NCBI GenBank assembly: GCA_024180945.1
Contig: JAKSGN010000010.1
Coordinates: 310,001 to 374,000 of the forward strand
Source of the DNA: Macrophomina tecta
Lineage: Eukaryota > Ascomycota > Dothideomycetes > Botryosphaeriales > Botryosphaeriaceae
Direction: 5' to 3'
DNA: 64,000 nucleotides
The position numbers and the translations under genes are program-made. Under the pieces are notes generated by a model, which saw only the letters and a list, made by a program, of their open reading frames with translations, was not told the DNA's origin and ran no database searches. Of the stretch, positions 1 through 10,182 are shown one piece after another; position 1 is the stretch's first letter, and each line of letters starts with the position of its first letter.

Positions 1-255
1 AAGCACTCGACCAGCCAGACGGCGTGCAACATTTGGAAGCCGTCTGCGGGTGTCAGCGAAGCGCATTAAAGACAGGGAGAAACACCGACCTTGGAAGTCC
101 AGATTGTTGTCGGAAAAGCAGTGGAGGAGGAGCGAATCGCCCTCGACCAGGAACGGCTCACTGCCAGCATAGTCGCCAACGAGGTCGACGCGGCGCGAGA
201 ACAGCTTGCCGTAGAATTCGCCCCAATGGGGCGGTTGCGGGGCATTGGAGCTCAT
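1..255 (-). CDS. N-terminal part of a probable DDX60-like (Ski2-type) helicase, runs off the left edge
   Basis: Exon 1 is 255..90 and starts at an ATG. A GT..AG intron (89..44, 46 nt) follows, and exon 2 (43..1) continues past the window. Splicing joins phases exactly (G+AC = Asp). The joined protein reads FYGKLFSRRVDLVGDYAG, then FLVEGDSLLLHCF, then DGFQMLHAVWLVEC. By memory this pattern (FYGK, RR.DLVGD.AG, DGDSLL, GFQLLHAVY) is the conserved start of fungal DDX60-like DEAD/DEAH helicases, ahead of the helicase domains. No helicase motif lies in the window, so the family call rests on about 70 residues. It could be another protein sharing this N-terminal domain. Confidence 0.55.
   Translation of the reverse strand, partial: MSSNAPQPPHWGEFYGKLFSRRVDLVGDYAGSEPFLVEGDSLLLHCFSDNNLDFQGRCFSLSLMRFADTRRRLPNVARRLAGRVL
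44..89 (-). other. Intron 1 of the DDX60-like gene
   Basis: GT donor at 89-88 and CCCGCAG acceptor ending at 44. It is 46 nt long, typical for Pezizomycotina. Removing it restores one reading frame through a conserved motif. Confidence 0.55.
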
Positions 256-1201
256 GGCAGCGGGTACAGGTCAATGTTCTGGAGCGAGCGGGCGGCGATG
301 AGAGGAAGAGCAGGTAAGCTGACTGAGGAGGAGTGGGGAGGGAGGACGGAAGACTGATGGAGGTAATGCCGCCGACGGAGGAGACGTGAACCCTTAATTG
401 AGCATCTCCTCCCACACACCGCACTCCCCAGGCAGCAGCGCACCCAGCACGCTGAGCCTCATTAGAGTAGGGCGGCAAGCTGCGGCGCGGTACGTGTGCT
501 GCGCCGCGTGGCGCATGCGAGGCCATTGTGTGCGTGTGGCCGAGCTGGGAGGCAGCAGCGCGCACACTTGGACATGGGCGCCGATATCACGGCCCCGGGG
601 TTCATCGGTTCCTTAAAGCGAAGAGCTGGGAGGCAGGAGCTTCGCCTTCATCTAGCGCAGACGGTGATCGCGCAATGTGTAGTCTGGCCCTCTCAACATT
701 CACTCAACTTTTCACAGCACCACTTCCAGCTGCTACCTAACTGGTATGTACCACTTGTATATCTCTACTTCTATGCCGTAGTAGCTGCTAACATCTATAT
801 AGCATGTATCTCCTCCAGTTACCCGGGCTTGCGCTATAGCACCTCCAATTTCTCGCTAAATCTATCCCTACTCAATAGCCTACGAAGGAGGCGTGACGCG
901 CTCCTAGTCGAATTTACAAGCCGTTACGGGATGCAGCAGCATACACTGCTAACCATCAAGCACACGCCCGTCTCCGAATACTTAATACTGCTGATTGTAG
1001 TTGTCTCGCGCGTCTTGCGCGCGATATGGGATGCTAGTATTTGCAGATAAAGTTACTAGAATATTTACTGGAGTAGTCAGCATTGTAGAGGCTCTCCAGA
1101 CATCTAATTAGATAAAATGGTCAAGGAGCTTAGGCCAATTAAATCATACGTCGTTGCAGAGCAAAATACATTTTTGTCGTGGTGTAATCGAGGTTCGAAT
1201 A
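256..1201. other. No supported gene
   Basis: Region between the helicase start and the first pogo element. A 184-codon open frame exists at 496..1050, but it shows no domain and looks compositional. The first few hundred bases are probably the helicase promoter and 5' leader. Confidence 0.4.
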
Positions 1202-1203
1202 TA

Positions 1204-1254
1204 ACGTATCCCACAAGCGAGCGGACCACCCAAGCGAGCGGACCACCCCATCAA
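1204..1254 (+). repeat. Left TIR of the pogo element
   Basis: 51 bp, identical to the reverse complement of 3002..3052. It contains two adjacent copies of a 17-bp unit (AAGCGAGCGGACCACCC). Such tandem units inside a TIR are likely transposase-binding sites. Confidence 0.92.
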
Positions 1255-1322
1255 AGCTCAATCGCTTTAAGTACGAATAACTCCACAACGCCTTGGATAA
1301 TTAACTATCTATAATAGAGAGC

Positions 1323-2972
1323 CTATTCTATAGTAGTTTGCGCATCTTTTTGACATGTGCGAGAGTTGTGACCAGGCTCACCGCATTGCCCACATCGCCG
1401 TCGCTTCGTCGCAGGCCCATCCGATTGCGCACCACCTTCGCGCGTTTCCGTCGAGATCTGCTGGTTAACAGCATTTTTATCGACTAAATCCTGCCCAGCT
1501 TGAATCGTTAGCGTCCCGCGCTTCTGAATACGCTTCTTTTGGCGTTTTTTGCGTCCCGTTGCGGCCTCATTTGCCTTTTGAAGGTGTGCGACCTCGGCCC
1601 GTAAAAGCGCGTTCTCGTGCGCCATCATTGAAGCTCCCTTTATAAGGGTAGTAAACGCGTCATTAATCGGCGTTGGTGAGCTACCCTGATGCCTTGCAAT
1701 CTTGCCCCGAATAAGCTCAGTTTGAGACGCTAATTCGGCTGGGTTGTGTGGTGTTTGGGAGTCCCAACTTGCGACCTCTGGGAGGGTAGGCGTTGGTGTC
1801 CGAATTTTAACATCAAGCTTCGAAAGCACCGCTTCTGGATCGAATGGAACTAATCCAGCGCCTCGGAATGCAGATATGATATACTCCTTCGTAAAAGCGG
1901 CTTCAAATGCCGCTTTAAATGCTGGCAAAAACTCGAGTTTCGTGATATGGTTGATATGCGACCGTATTAAGTCTTCGATCTGCTTTCCGTACGCCTTCTT
2001 GAGCAGCGCAAAACAGCCGACATCGAGTGGCTGGAGGAGGTGGGACGAATGCGCAGGCATACAGAGCGCGATAATCTTGTGTTCCTGGCAAAACGCGTCG
2101 AATTCGGCCGAATTGTGGCTCTCATGACCGTCAAGAATGAGAAGGCGGTATGCTCCAGTTACGCGGTCCTTCGTGTGCTTTTCGAAGTGCTGCAGCCACT
2201 GCAGACCAAGCTCATTCGTCGTCCAACCATTATCGCTTAATGCGACGGCCCAATCGCGTGGCATGTCGTCGCTACACCAAGCGGAGAGGTGATACTGGCC
2301 TTTAAAGATCACGAACGGCGGGATAGACCAGCCCTGCGCGTTAACTCCTTGGATCACCGTAACCCACTCGCGATTGCCTGGCTGAACCGATTTTGGTCGA
2401 CCGCGTCGTTCAGAGGCGGTGACAACCATTCCAGCTGCAATCATGCCCATAAGGAAACCGATTTCGTCGAAGTTATAGGTGTCAGAATCGACGATCCCGT
2501 ACTTCGCGATTGTATTCTGCACGAGCTCAAACCACTTCGTAATAATCTCAGGATTCTCGCATTTCGCTCGCTGGTAGTCGTACTTGCGATTCAGACGCGT
2601 TTTTAGCTCAGGAGTCCGGTTTACGAAGTTAGTAGGCCAGTTCTTGCCAACCTTACCGCCGGCACGGTCGGCGAGTAGTTTATTAGCCATATCTTCAACC
2701 GCACGTAGTCGGGGGGGAAATCCTCGCGAATCTAGATCTAGGATACGTTGAATAACTACGGATTCCTCGAGATTGGTAAGCTTTCGCGAATTAGGCGTAC
2801 AATCGTGTCGTGAAAGGATCCCGTCGCGTCGTCGTTTAAGCGTAGTTCGGGCGACGTTATACGTCGCTGCAGCGCCCCGCTTAGTCTGAATTTGGCCTTG
2901 ATCGATAGCTTGGGATGCTAGGAATAGGTTAGCTTCATAAGAACTAGATTGAGGACGCGTTGGTTGAGGCAT
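1323..2972 (-). CDS. Pogo/Fot1-family transposase with C-terminal zinc knuckle (549 aa)
   Basis: Cut-and-paste transposase acting in the nucleus on the flanking TIRs. The N-terminus (about residues 15-130) reads as the usual pair of helix-turn-helix DNA-binding regions (Psq-like, then CENP-B/Tc5-like). The DDE_1 catalytic core follows: YNFDEIGF (D169), LLILDGHESH (D281) and LLQPLDVGCF (D317). D281 and D317 are 35 residues apart, giving the DD35D pattern of fungal pogo elements. A basic, coiled-coil-like tail leads to a CCHC knuckle at about 527-540 (CGQCGEPGHNSRTC). The ORF opens with ATG, has no stop or frameshift, and lies inside intact TIRs, so it may still be functional. Confidence 0.94.
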   Translation of the reverse strand: MPQPTRPQSSSYEANLFLASQAIDQGQIQTKRGAAATYNVARTTLKRRRDGILSRHDCTPNSRKLTNLEESVVIQRILDLDSRGFPPRLRAVEDMANKLLADRAGGKVGKNWPTNFVNRTPELKTRLNRKYDYQRAKCENPEIITKWFELVQNTIAKYGIVDSDTYNFDEIGFLMGMIAAGMVVTASERRGRPKSVQPGNREWVTVIQGVNAQGWSIPPFVIFKGQYHLSAWCSDDMPRDWAVALSDNGWTTNELGLQWLQHFEKHTKDRVTGAYRLLILDGHESHNSAEFDAFCQEHKIIALCMPAHSSHLLQPLDVGCFALLKKAYGKQIEDLIRSHINHITKLEFLPAFKAAFEAAFTKEYIISAFRGAGLVPFDPEAVLSKLDVKIRTPTPTLPEVASWDSQTPHNPAELASQTELIRGKIARHQGSSPTPINDAFTTLIKGASMMAHENALLRAEVAHLQKANEAATGRKKRQKKRIQKRGTLTIQAGQDLVDKNAVNQQISTETREGGAQSDGPATKRRRCGQCGEPGHNSRTCQKDAQTTIE

Positions 2973-3001
2973 AGATGATTAAAGTAAGGTGATGCGTTTT
3001 G

Positions 3002-3052
3002 TTGATGGGGTGGTCCGCTCGCTTGGGTGGTCCGCTCGCTTGTGGGATACGT
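3002..3052 (-). repeat. Right TIR of the pogo element
   Basis: Perfect inverted match to 1204..1254, including the doubled 17-bp unit. The TA target duplication follows directly at 3053-3054. Confidence 0.92.
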
Positions 3053-3136
3053 TATCTGCAAGTAATTATTCATCGCATTAAAAATTAATCTCTCCCACAA
3101 GATTCTTACAAGGCCTTTACTTCTATTACCTGCCCC

Positions 3137-4992
3137 CTACTTTCGTCTCTTTGAGCGTTGATCGTTCTCCTGGCCTCTGTAGTGGCTTTCCTGGTGGCTG
3201 GCCAGGTGGCTGGCCAGATCGGCATCCAAGATGTCCTGCACGCTGCACAGCGGGCACACCCGGACGATGTTGACCGAGTGTCTCTTCGCCGACCAGCCGT
3301 TCTTCCACCGCGTCACCGCCTCATTCCAGGTACGGCCCTCCAGGAGCGGCAGGACCTTCGGCTTCTGGGCCACCCATGCGTTGACGAGCTCGTCGAGGCC
3401 CTGCGCGGTCGACGTCTCCAACGCAGACTGCAGATGTTCGAGGACGCTAATAACAAAGCTATCCCGCTCCTGAGGCGTGGAAAGTTCGGCGCGGCGGTGA
3501 TTAACGTCAAACGGCAGGTGCGTTAGGCGCTTAGGGAAGAACTCGACGACCTCGAGCTCCCAGCCTAACAGGATATTCGTCTGGACTGTAAAGGTGGCGT
3601 GGAGAATATAGGGGGGGAGGACTAGCGTTTCACCATGCTTCTGCTCAACAAGGATCCCGTTGTTGAGTTCCCGAAAACAATGTATCAACCGGTTCGTGGT
3701 GCCGTAGCATGCGCCGAGGACAGAGAGGTTGTGCGGGTTTGGAGGGTACAAAATCCACAATTTCGGAGGTCCAAACAGCGTGTTGAAGCCGAGCGAGAGG
3801 TCTAATCAGAGGAATAAGCTTTTGCTACCAAAAAAAAAAAAAAAAAAGGAATAAGAATAAAAAGGGTGTAGACGAGGGGGTTACCATGATGGAGATCTAT
3901 GCATAGATTCGTCGGTGTTACATTTGCGGACAGGTCGCTGGGCTCGGTTAACTTTCGATACGGCTGCAAAGCAGCAGGTGGTATATGTCTAAATTCTTCG
4001 AGTGATGGAGTAGGCTGATTTATTACATAAGACTTAGTCTCAGGGTTTGGAAGGCGAATGAGTATCATGAGCTGCGCAATAGCTTTAAAAACCTGAGCTC
4101 CGGAAAGAGGCTGCTCGTCCTGGCATATGTCCTTGGTAGGAGAAGCCATGAAGTCGGCGAGAACACTAATAGCTACCTCGTCGAGGTTAAGGTTCCGATT
4201 CCAATGCTTTTGCTGAGATATGTATGGTTGCTCATGTTTACTTCCAAATAGCATCATCTTCTCGTCGCCTGCATCGTCAAGAAATTCGTTGCTAGGATGG
4301 AAGAAGGCGTCGAGGAAAGGAATATGGTCTCTACTGATGCCATGCCTGTCGAGTATCTGCGCGAGCCGATCTGGAGCGGCAAGTGGTGCCGTTTGAAATG
4401 TAGCAGTCTTGCGAATTTGTCTCTGCTGGGGGCTTTCCCTGATAGCGTTGTTGCTATTCTGAACAACATCTGCGGTCATACCCTCCAGATCCTGTATGGT
4501 GTAGTCACGGCTGTCGTCCTCGAACCTGAACGAATAGGGAATATGGCGTCGGCGATTCGCGAAGTCCTGTCTGAATGTGTTAACGCGCCGAATCGGGCGT
4601 AAGCTATTGTCACCCACCATTTGAACGAACTTCCGAAGGTTGTGCCCGCTCCTCACATGTTCCGCTGCCGAAGTCTGGACGAAAGACTTGCCACAGCAGA
4701 AAAAGTGCTCCCGTTTCTCATGCTGTGTAGTTCCTACACTGGAGCATCCTGGATAGCGACATGAACGCGACGTCGTGACCATGGTGACCTCGCACGTCCG
4801 TCGGAGATTAGAATAAGCCGAAGGAACCGTATGAGAATCGATACGTTGTCGAGGAGGAAGAACGGTGTGGAGAGTGGCAGGTAACGTAGTCGTTGCGAGT
4901 GTCGCGTTTACGGACGACGGACGCGTCGCGTTTTGTAGACGGCACGCGTCGCTGTAACAAACGGTAGGAGTCTCTTTCTGGATAGTGGGCAT
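3137..4992 (-). CDS. JmjC-like domain protein, two exons (590 aa)
   Basis: Exon 1 is 4992..3885 and exon 2 is 3801..3137. Splicing out 3884..3802 joins phases exactly and restores the sequence LHHDLSLGFNTLFG..PKLWILYPP. This matches the JmjC cupin core: an HxD iron site (H368, D370), the G.K.W.L.PP strand, and a later LPPYILHATF segment supplying the second His (about H437). The N-terminal third has a Cys/His-rich stretch (CRYPGCSSVG...HFFCCGKSF...H..SGH), and the C-terminus has a second CPLC...H...H cluster, so zinc binding is likely at both ends. JmjC proteins are Fe(II)/2-oxoglutarate oxygenases, often histone or protein demethylases, but the substrate cannot be told here. It lies between transposons and belongs to no operon. 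Confidence 0.72.
3802..3884 (-). other. Intron of the JmjC-like gene
   Basis: 83-nt intron with GTAACC donor (3884) and GATTAG acceptor (3802). It contains a homopolymer of about 17-18 T (plus-strand A run at 3831..3847). Reading through it gives a run of Phe and a false C-terminus. Confidence 0.75.
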
Positions 4993-5519
4993 TCAGATGA
5001 ATGGTGGTCGTTCAATTGAACGGTGTGTGTTCAGTTGTAAACGGTCACGAGCACTTATTGTGGGCTTACATGTTATGTAAGCACTGCGCCGAGACGCACA
5101 CCGCAGGGCATCAACAGGACGATCAGCCGCACCCCTACGATTTTCCACCAACCTCATCAATTGACTCACCAAATCTTTGTAGATCGCTGTGTCGTCGCCA
5201 AATCATTCAAATCATATTTTTTACCAAGCTCCTCTTGTGTTAGTGTCCAAATTGAATGACTCTTACTGAACTACCTGGTTTTGCAGACGATCTGTCAGTG
5301 AAGCAAGAACTCTAATTTTTCTCCGCGCGCCCGAAGGCCACTCACCGAAACCGCAGAGAATGCTTTCTAATCCCCAAAAAGCGCGCACTCATATTTCTTC
5401 CAAGCCCCTATTGTCTTAACGTCCTAATGGAAAATGAGCTCAATCACCTCCGTTATATGCTATTGGATAGTATATTAGCTTAGTCACTCATTCTAAGACG
5501 TCTTGGGAATCAACACCAA
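4993..5519. other. No supported gene
   Basis: Probable promoter and leader of the JmjC-like gene near 5000, then AT-richer spacer up to the start of ORF-X. No recognisable coding or RNA signal. Confidence 0.4.
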
Positions 5520-5569
5520 CAATGTCCCAACAACCAAGCAATCAAGTCATTCATTCATCGATTCCGACC

Positions 5570-7307
5570 GATCAAGCGCGAATTCCATCACGTCCCAATT
5601 GGGTAACATTATTGGTGTTACAATGGCTCCTACTCGTCGCAATCGCCGTTGAACAGCGCCGCTTTCGCCCAGGACGCCTTTGAGGCTCAGAACCACCGTC
5701 AGGCGCGTCGCACGACGCGTCTTAATGTTCAGACCATGAAAACCACCCTCTAAGAAGCTCATATTATCTCTTCTGACGGTCTTGGAGACGTTGATATTGC
5801 TGCTGGCGCTGCCGTCCTCCGCGCCATTGCCAACGCCATGAACGAAGACTCATAAGATGAGCCTTCAGCCTATGAATATAACGCCAATCTCGACGAGGAT
5901 GCGCCGCCGCCTGTACCAATTAGTAGTCCATAGCATCGAGTGCCGTTGTCTGACGCGGTAGATGAGGACTTTCACTCATCGTCGCCGCCGTTGCCGCCGC
6001 CGCCTACCCGACGCTCCGCAAGGTCTCGCACGCCCTTTAATAAGGCTCAGGCTATGGAAGCTATCCCTCACTCACAAGCGAAGCCTCCCAAACAGCTCTC
6101 TAAGAAATTGTCCAAGCGCGGCCTCAAGCAAAAGCAGCCTACTACTTCTGCCAAGGACCATGAAGGTGCTTTCTCGCCTGGCTCGTTTAGAGTCGTCGAC
6201 ACGTTGGAAGGACTTCAGGAGCAACCCCGAACCTCCATCCTCACTACCGCCTGTTATTAGTGTCGAGTATGTGGTTGTACTGCGCACGGAGGGCTCTAGG
6301 GCGGCCCAGATAGTAGAGGAGCGTTCTATGGATATATTCGTCGTCGGTGAGAGTCACAACTACGGCAAGGTGCTAGTCTGGATCGACGCCGCGCCGGGGG
6401 CTCTCTCATCGAAGGTTCAGCCCCGTGCCTTTGAACGCGTTAAACTCTGTTGCGTCATTGGCTACGAGAGGCTCGCTGAAAAGAGCCGCCCTGCCATAGA
6501 TGTTAACCTCGGCGAAGACTTCGGCAAGTTGGAGGCGTTCATGCGTCGATTCAGCGCCAATGCCAAGAAGGGACTTACTGTAAAGGCCATATGTCGTCAT
6601 GTCAAGGCCTCTGCTACCACGGTTGAGGAGTCGATTACGCAGTTAGCTGAGGCGCTACTGCCAGATCCTGCCACGGCTCACTTGAGTGGCCAGCTGGCTC
6701 ATATGAGGGCGTTCATCAAGTCGTTGGTTAGTAAGAAGGGTAGAGGAGGCTCCTCTGCAACGAGTATTCACCGTATGAACCTACCTAATAACGTAAACCT
6801 GGAACTTGCAGGCGGTAATCCAGGCGTACTTCTGACGACTCGCTGGCGCCGCCAACACCGCCAACACCGCCAACACCGCCAACACTGCCAATCCCCAATT
6901 ATACGAATGCTTTCTGACATCCACGTGCGCTCGAGTCTGCTAAAGGCACTACAAGCTTGAAAGTACAGTGCTAAGGGCCTGGAATGAGATGATAAGGCGT
7001 GGCGAGGCTGATAGTGAAAATATTCCGCAGAAGATTATGGAGGGTGTCCTCCAGCATGGGGCATCCTCTAAGAAAGTTCATCAATCCCAGCAGCCAGTGT
7101 AGCCACAACCAACTCTCTGGCAGTCAGGCTACTTTCCAATGGCTCCTTGGCACACATACCAACCTTATCCGGGTGCGTACGCGCCTCCAGAAGCGCCGCC
7201 GGCGGCGGAGGCGACGAGTAACACGGAGCCTCCCTCGAGCCCAATCCAGCCGCGGGAGTCGGCTTCCCAGCAGTTATGCCGCTTCTTCATTGGCTTAAAG
7301 TACACGA
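5570..7307 (+). pseudogene. ORF-X: degenerate transposon-like ORF, 5' part (unknown family)
   Basis: Coding-like sequence runs in shifting frames. A segment near 5650-5870 reads FEAQNHRQARRTTRLNV. A Pro/Ser/Lys-rich stretch lies at 5940..6260 (PPLPPPPTRRSARSR). A better preserved block at about 6264..6840 reads DIFVVGESHNYGKVLVWIDA, then GEDFGKLEAFMRRFSA, then KGLTVKAICRHVKASA. A Gln/Pro-rich tail at 6990..7307 ends in LCRFFIGLKYTTRF. Stops and frame changes interrupt it. I recognise no domain. A diverged copy of its beginning lies at 24560..24860, so it is repetitive and probably transposon-derived. It is cut at 7315 by a hAT insertion and resumes at 10183. Confidence 0.5.
6851..6886 (+). 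repeat. Four-copy 9-bp tandem repeat inside ORF-X
   Basis: Unit GCCAACACC repeated four times, the last with one change. It would encode a short low-complexity repeat. Confidence 0.85.
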
Positions 7308-7315
7308 CTCGTTTC
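7308..7315. repeat. hAT target-site duplication, left copy
   Basis: CTCGTTTC, identical to 10175..10182. Removing the element and one copy rejoins ORF-X sequence. Confidence 0.95.
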
Positions 7316-7460
7316 CAGGGTGGCAATCAATTCAATCAACGTCAATATCGGGTCCAGATTGATTGATTGATAGGATTTTCCAATAAGGTCAAATTGATTG
7401 ATCAATAAGGTGTTGATATTGATTGAATTGAATTGATTGACACACGGTTCACGTAGCAAA
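7316..7460. repeat. hAT left TIR and subterminal repeat array
   Basis: TIR starting CAGGGTGGCAATCAATTCAAT, then many GATTGATTG/CAATCAAT motifs. The mirror array is at about 10036..10174. Confidence 0.85.
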
Positions 7461-7552
7461 ATCTCGTGATGCTTGGCATAGTGTTGAGATTGATAGCCAT
7501 ACAATCTAGCTAACTCTTGCTAGCTATAGCTACTCCCGCGTGTATAGAGTCC

Positions 7553-9798
7553 TCAACTTCTTTCAATGATGCCTTCTGCGTTCCATGAGCGTAGTATCTG
7601 CCCAACTGCTATAGTATTGGCCTCCAGCCTATTGCGCAATGGCGTCACCATTTGTCCTGCCAAACTGAATATCCTCTCCACCTCTGCCGACATTGCCGGT
7701 ATAGAAAAGAGGTCCAGAGCCATACGTGATAGGCGGGGTATTGCTGGCGGCGTAGTATCCAGTAATCAACTGGATTGGTGACTGCGTCATCTGTAGGAGA
7801 GGTATCGAGCTGCCAGTAGGTGTACTCATCCTCGGTCAGATCTAGATGCTTGGTCCTCCTGGAGGCAGCAAGCCAGCTGTCAAATTCGCTGAGATGTTCG
7901 CGTTTACGCTTCTGCGGTAGCTGTGGGTCCTCAGCAATAGCAATTGACTGATACTCATCCTTCCAGAGCTTTAGAACAGCTGCCTTTGCCTTCTTGATCC
8001 AGCTCTTCTTGAATGCCCACTGATCCTCAATCCACTCCCAGCGGTAGGCAGGGTGAAGGGCGCAAGCTGCGACGTAAGCTGGAGTATCATCAAGGAGCTG
8101 ATAGTACTCATCTAGCTTAGCCCACCCCAAATTGATGTTCACCTTGAAGTGAGAGTCAGGATACTGATCTGTGCGGATCTTGACCTCCTCCAGCTTGTTC
8201 AACAGGTACTCCATGCATGGAAGGACTTCCCATAAGCCGCCAAACCTACCACTAGTTGGGTTGGCTTGTAGCCTGATTGTGACTTCATGAAAAGGCTTCA
8301 AGATGGAGTGATATTCAGCAAGAGTTGCCCAATCATCTGAGGTTAGATAATCATCCACGATTGCCGGCTTGTTCTTTGTCTTAGCTGGCATTGGCTGAGT
8401 CCTACTAGCAGTGCGAGGCTTGACGTATTTATCCCATTCTTGAACTTCGTGGAGGACGAGGGCGTCAATGACTGACTGTAGCTTGATTGCGCGCTCAATC
8501 ATGGCGGAGGTAGAGTTCCATCGTGTCGCATTATCTTCTATAACCTCGTAGGTAGGGCCGTTTTCGCCAGTCAACGCTTGCTCGTTCCGCTGAAGTTGGT
8601 GCAGTCTCTGATAGACAAGGTTTGAGCGCTGAATCCAGTGGACGATATTGTGAAGCTTGCCGATAGGGCCCTTCTTGCGCCAGAGTAGGAGCTCAGCGAG
8701 TAGCTCCTTTGGCTGAGCGCAGTCGTTCTCGAACGCGTCAGCTTCCTTGCCAAAGAGGATCTGGCGGACTACCAGGTTTATGATATGGCCAATGCAGCGC
8801 AAGCGGCGGTGCTTGTGATTGAAGCCAAACTCTTCAGCTAGCGCGTCCATGCACGTGTCGTTGTTTGACGCGTTATCCGTGACAAAGTAGCCAAGTTGCC
8901 CTCCAATGCCCCATTCCATAATTATCTGGGCTACCTCTTCCGCAAGGCTGTCACCAGTATGCCGTCCTTCGGCGTGTGGGAGGCCAATAAGGAACTTGCG
9001 AAGCGTGCCAGAGAACGTAAGGAAGAAGACGTTAATACCGAGTAGAGAGAGGTGATTACACGACGTCCAGCCGTCAAAGGCAAGGTGTATAAGGCCAGGT
9101 GAGCTCTGAAGAAGCTCAGCAACGATCCCTTTATGGCGGTTGAATTCATCAAGTAGCCATTTACGAACAGTAGAGTGTGTTGGAAGGCTGCCAGTAGACG
9201 TTACTGCAGGATTCAAATAGCTAAGAACGCGCCTGAATCTCTCGCTTTCAAGCTTGCGGAAAGGAATGTTATCGGATGAGACCCAATCAGTGAGTAGTTG
9301 CTGGAAGTACGCCGGATTGAATGATGTGACAAGGCGATTGACAATAGCCTGCTCTGAAGGCCTATTCGTATCCAGTCCAAGCCGCTGAGCAACTGAAATC
9401 TTGGCCCGTTTGACGTGACGCTTCCCTGTAGGATCCTCAACCTTGTGCTCAGTCACCAGGTGCCTTGCCTGATTATCAGTGCCAGCAGCAGCGAAGCTAG
9501 CTGGTTTGTGGGCTTTCTTGTGCACGCAGTACATACAGACCCAGCGGGTACGCCCTTCTACGTCCTCAATGTCATATGCGTGCTCCCAAGTCCACCCGCT
9601 GCGCTGCTTTGACTCTGTGACATGATATCCACGGAATTTCTGCCATGGGAAGTACTCCCACCCTTCGCGTACAGGTCCTCGGCCATCAACGGCAAGATTG
9701 GTGGGTTGCGCAGGATCTGAGTCCTGTTGAGAGGAAAAGAGGCTAGTGGGCGCGCTAGAGAGGCTTAAAACAGAGTGTTGATCGTTGCTAGAGTCCAT
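7553..9798 (-). pseudogene. hAT transposase with a single frameshift near its C-terminus
   Basis: An open frame of 717 codons starts at ATG 9798. It has a BED-type zinc finger (C88, C91, H113, H118), an RNase H-like core with LAFDGWTS (D242) and VTDNASNNDTC (D308), and DYWILRRQQYPA at the start of the hAT dimerisation domain. That frame then loses the family pattern and stops at 7645. In the adjacent frame, from about 7732 down to the TGA at 7555..7553, the missing signature continues: MALDLFSIPAMSAEVERIF, then GQMVTPLRNRL. A one-base deletion near 7732-7734 explains the break. The shifted protein lacks the essential hAT C-terminal block and is probably inactive, although the TIRs remain complete. 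Confidence 0.9.
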
Positions 9799-10035
9799 CT
9801 TGATAGTGGGAGAGTTGCTGCTGAGCTGCTGAGAAAATGTAGAACGGATCTGAAAGAGCAGATTCAGCTGTCCCTTCTAGCCATTCTGAGAGAGCGTTTA
9901 TATACTAGCTGCCAAGAGAATGTGCCCGACACGTTGTGTGCCAAGAGTGTATCAGATAAAAGGCTAGCCTGACGTGGCTTGAGCGCCACAAGAGCGAGAT
10001 GATCATCAAAGCTGCTTTCTATACAAGGTAAGCCG

Positions 10036-10174
10036 TCAATCAATATCGTCAATCAACTGGCCCGGAGCAATTGATTGATTGACGAAAATGACAGACCTCA
10101 GTTGATTGATTGATTGCCAAGACATTGGTCAATATTGATTGACCGTCAATATTATTGAATTGATTGCCACCCTG
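10036..10174. repeat. hAT right TIR and subterminal repeat array
   Basis: Repeated TTGATTGATTG motifs ending in ATTGAATTGATTGCCACCCTG, the inverted copy of the left end. Confidence 0.85.
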
Positions 10175-10182
10175 CTCGTTTC
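10175..10182. repeat. hAT target-site duplication, right copy
   Basis: CTCGTTTC directly after the right TIR, identical to 7308..7315. Confidence 0.95.

Larger units (their letters stand above)
1204..3052 (-). mobile_element. Complete pogo/Fot1-type DNA transposon
   Basis: 1,849-bp element bounded by perfect 51-bp terminal inverted repeats (1204..1254 and 3002..3052) that begin ACGTATCCCAC. It is flanked by TA duplications (1202-1203 and 3053-3054), as expected for the Tc1/mariner/pogo superfamily. It holds one uninterrupted transposase frame. Perfect TIRs, a clean TA target and an open ORF suggest recent activity, in contrast to most elements in this window. Confidence 0.93.
7316..10174 (-). 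mobile_element. Complete hAT-family transposon inserted in ORF-X
   Basis: 2,859 bp. Both ends begin CAGGGTGGCAATCAATTCAAT in inverted orientation. The element is flanked by an exact 8-bp duplication, CTCGTTTC (7308-7315 and 10175-10182), the hAT hallmark. Both subterminal regions (about 7320-7440 and 10040-10160) are packed with ATTGATTG-type repeats in both orientations, as expected for transposase-binding arrays. It carries one transposase gene with a frameshift. Confidence 0.95.

Noticed and set aside
496..1050. 184-codon open frame
   Set aside because: No motif, and the amino-acid composition resembles read-through of non-coding sequence; competing frames overlap it.
1185..1200. GGTTCGAAT resembling a tRNA T-loop beside the pogo element
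   Set aside because: Surrounding bases do not form tRNA stems, with or without the pogo element removed.
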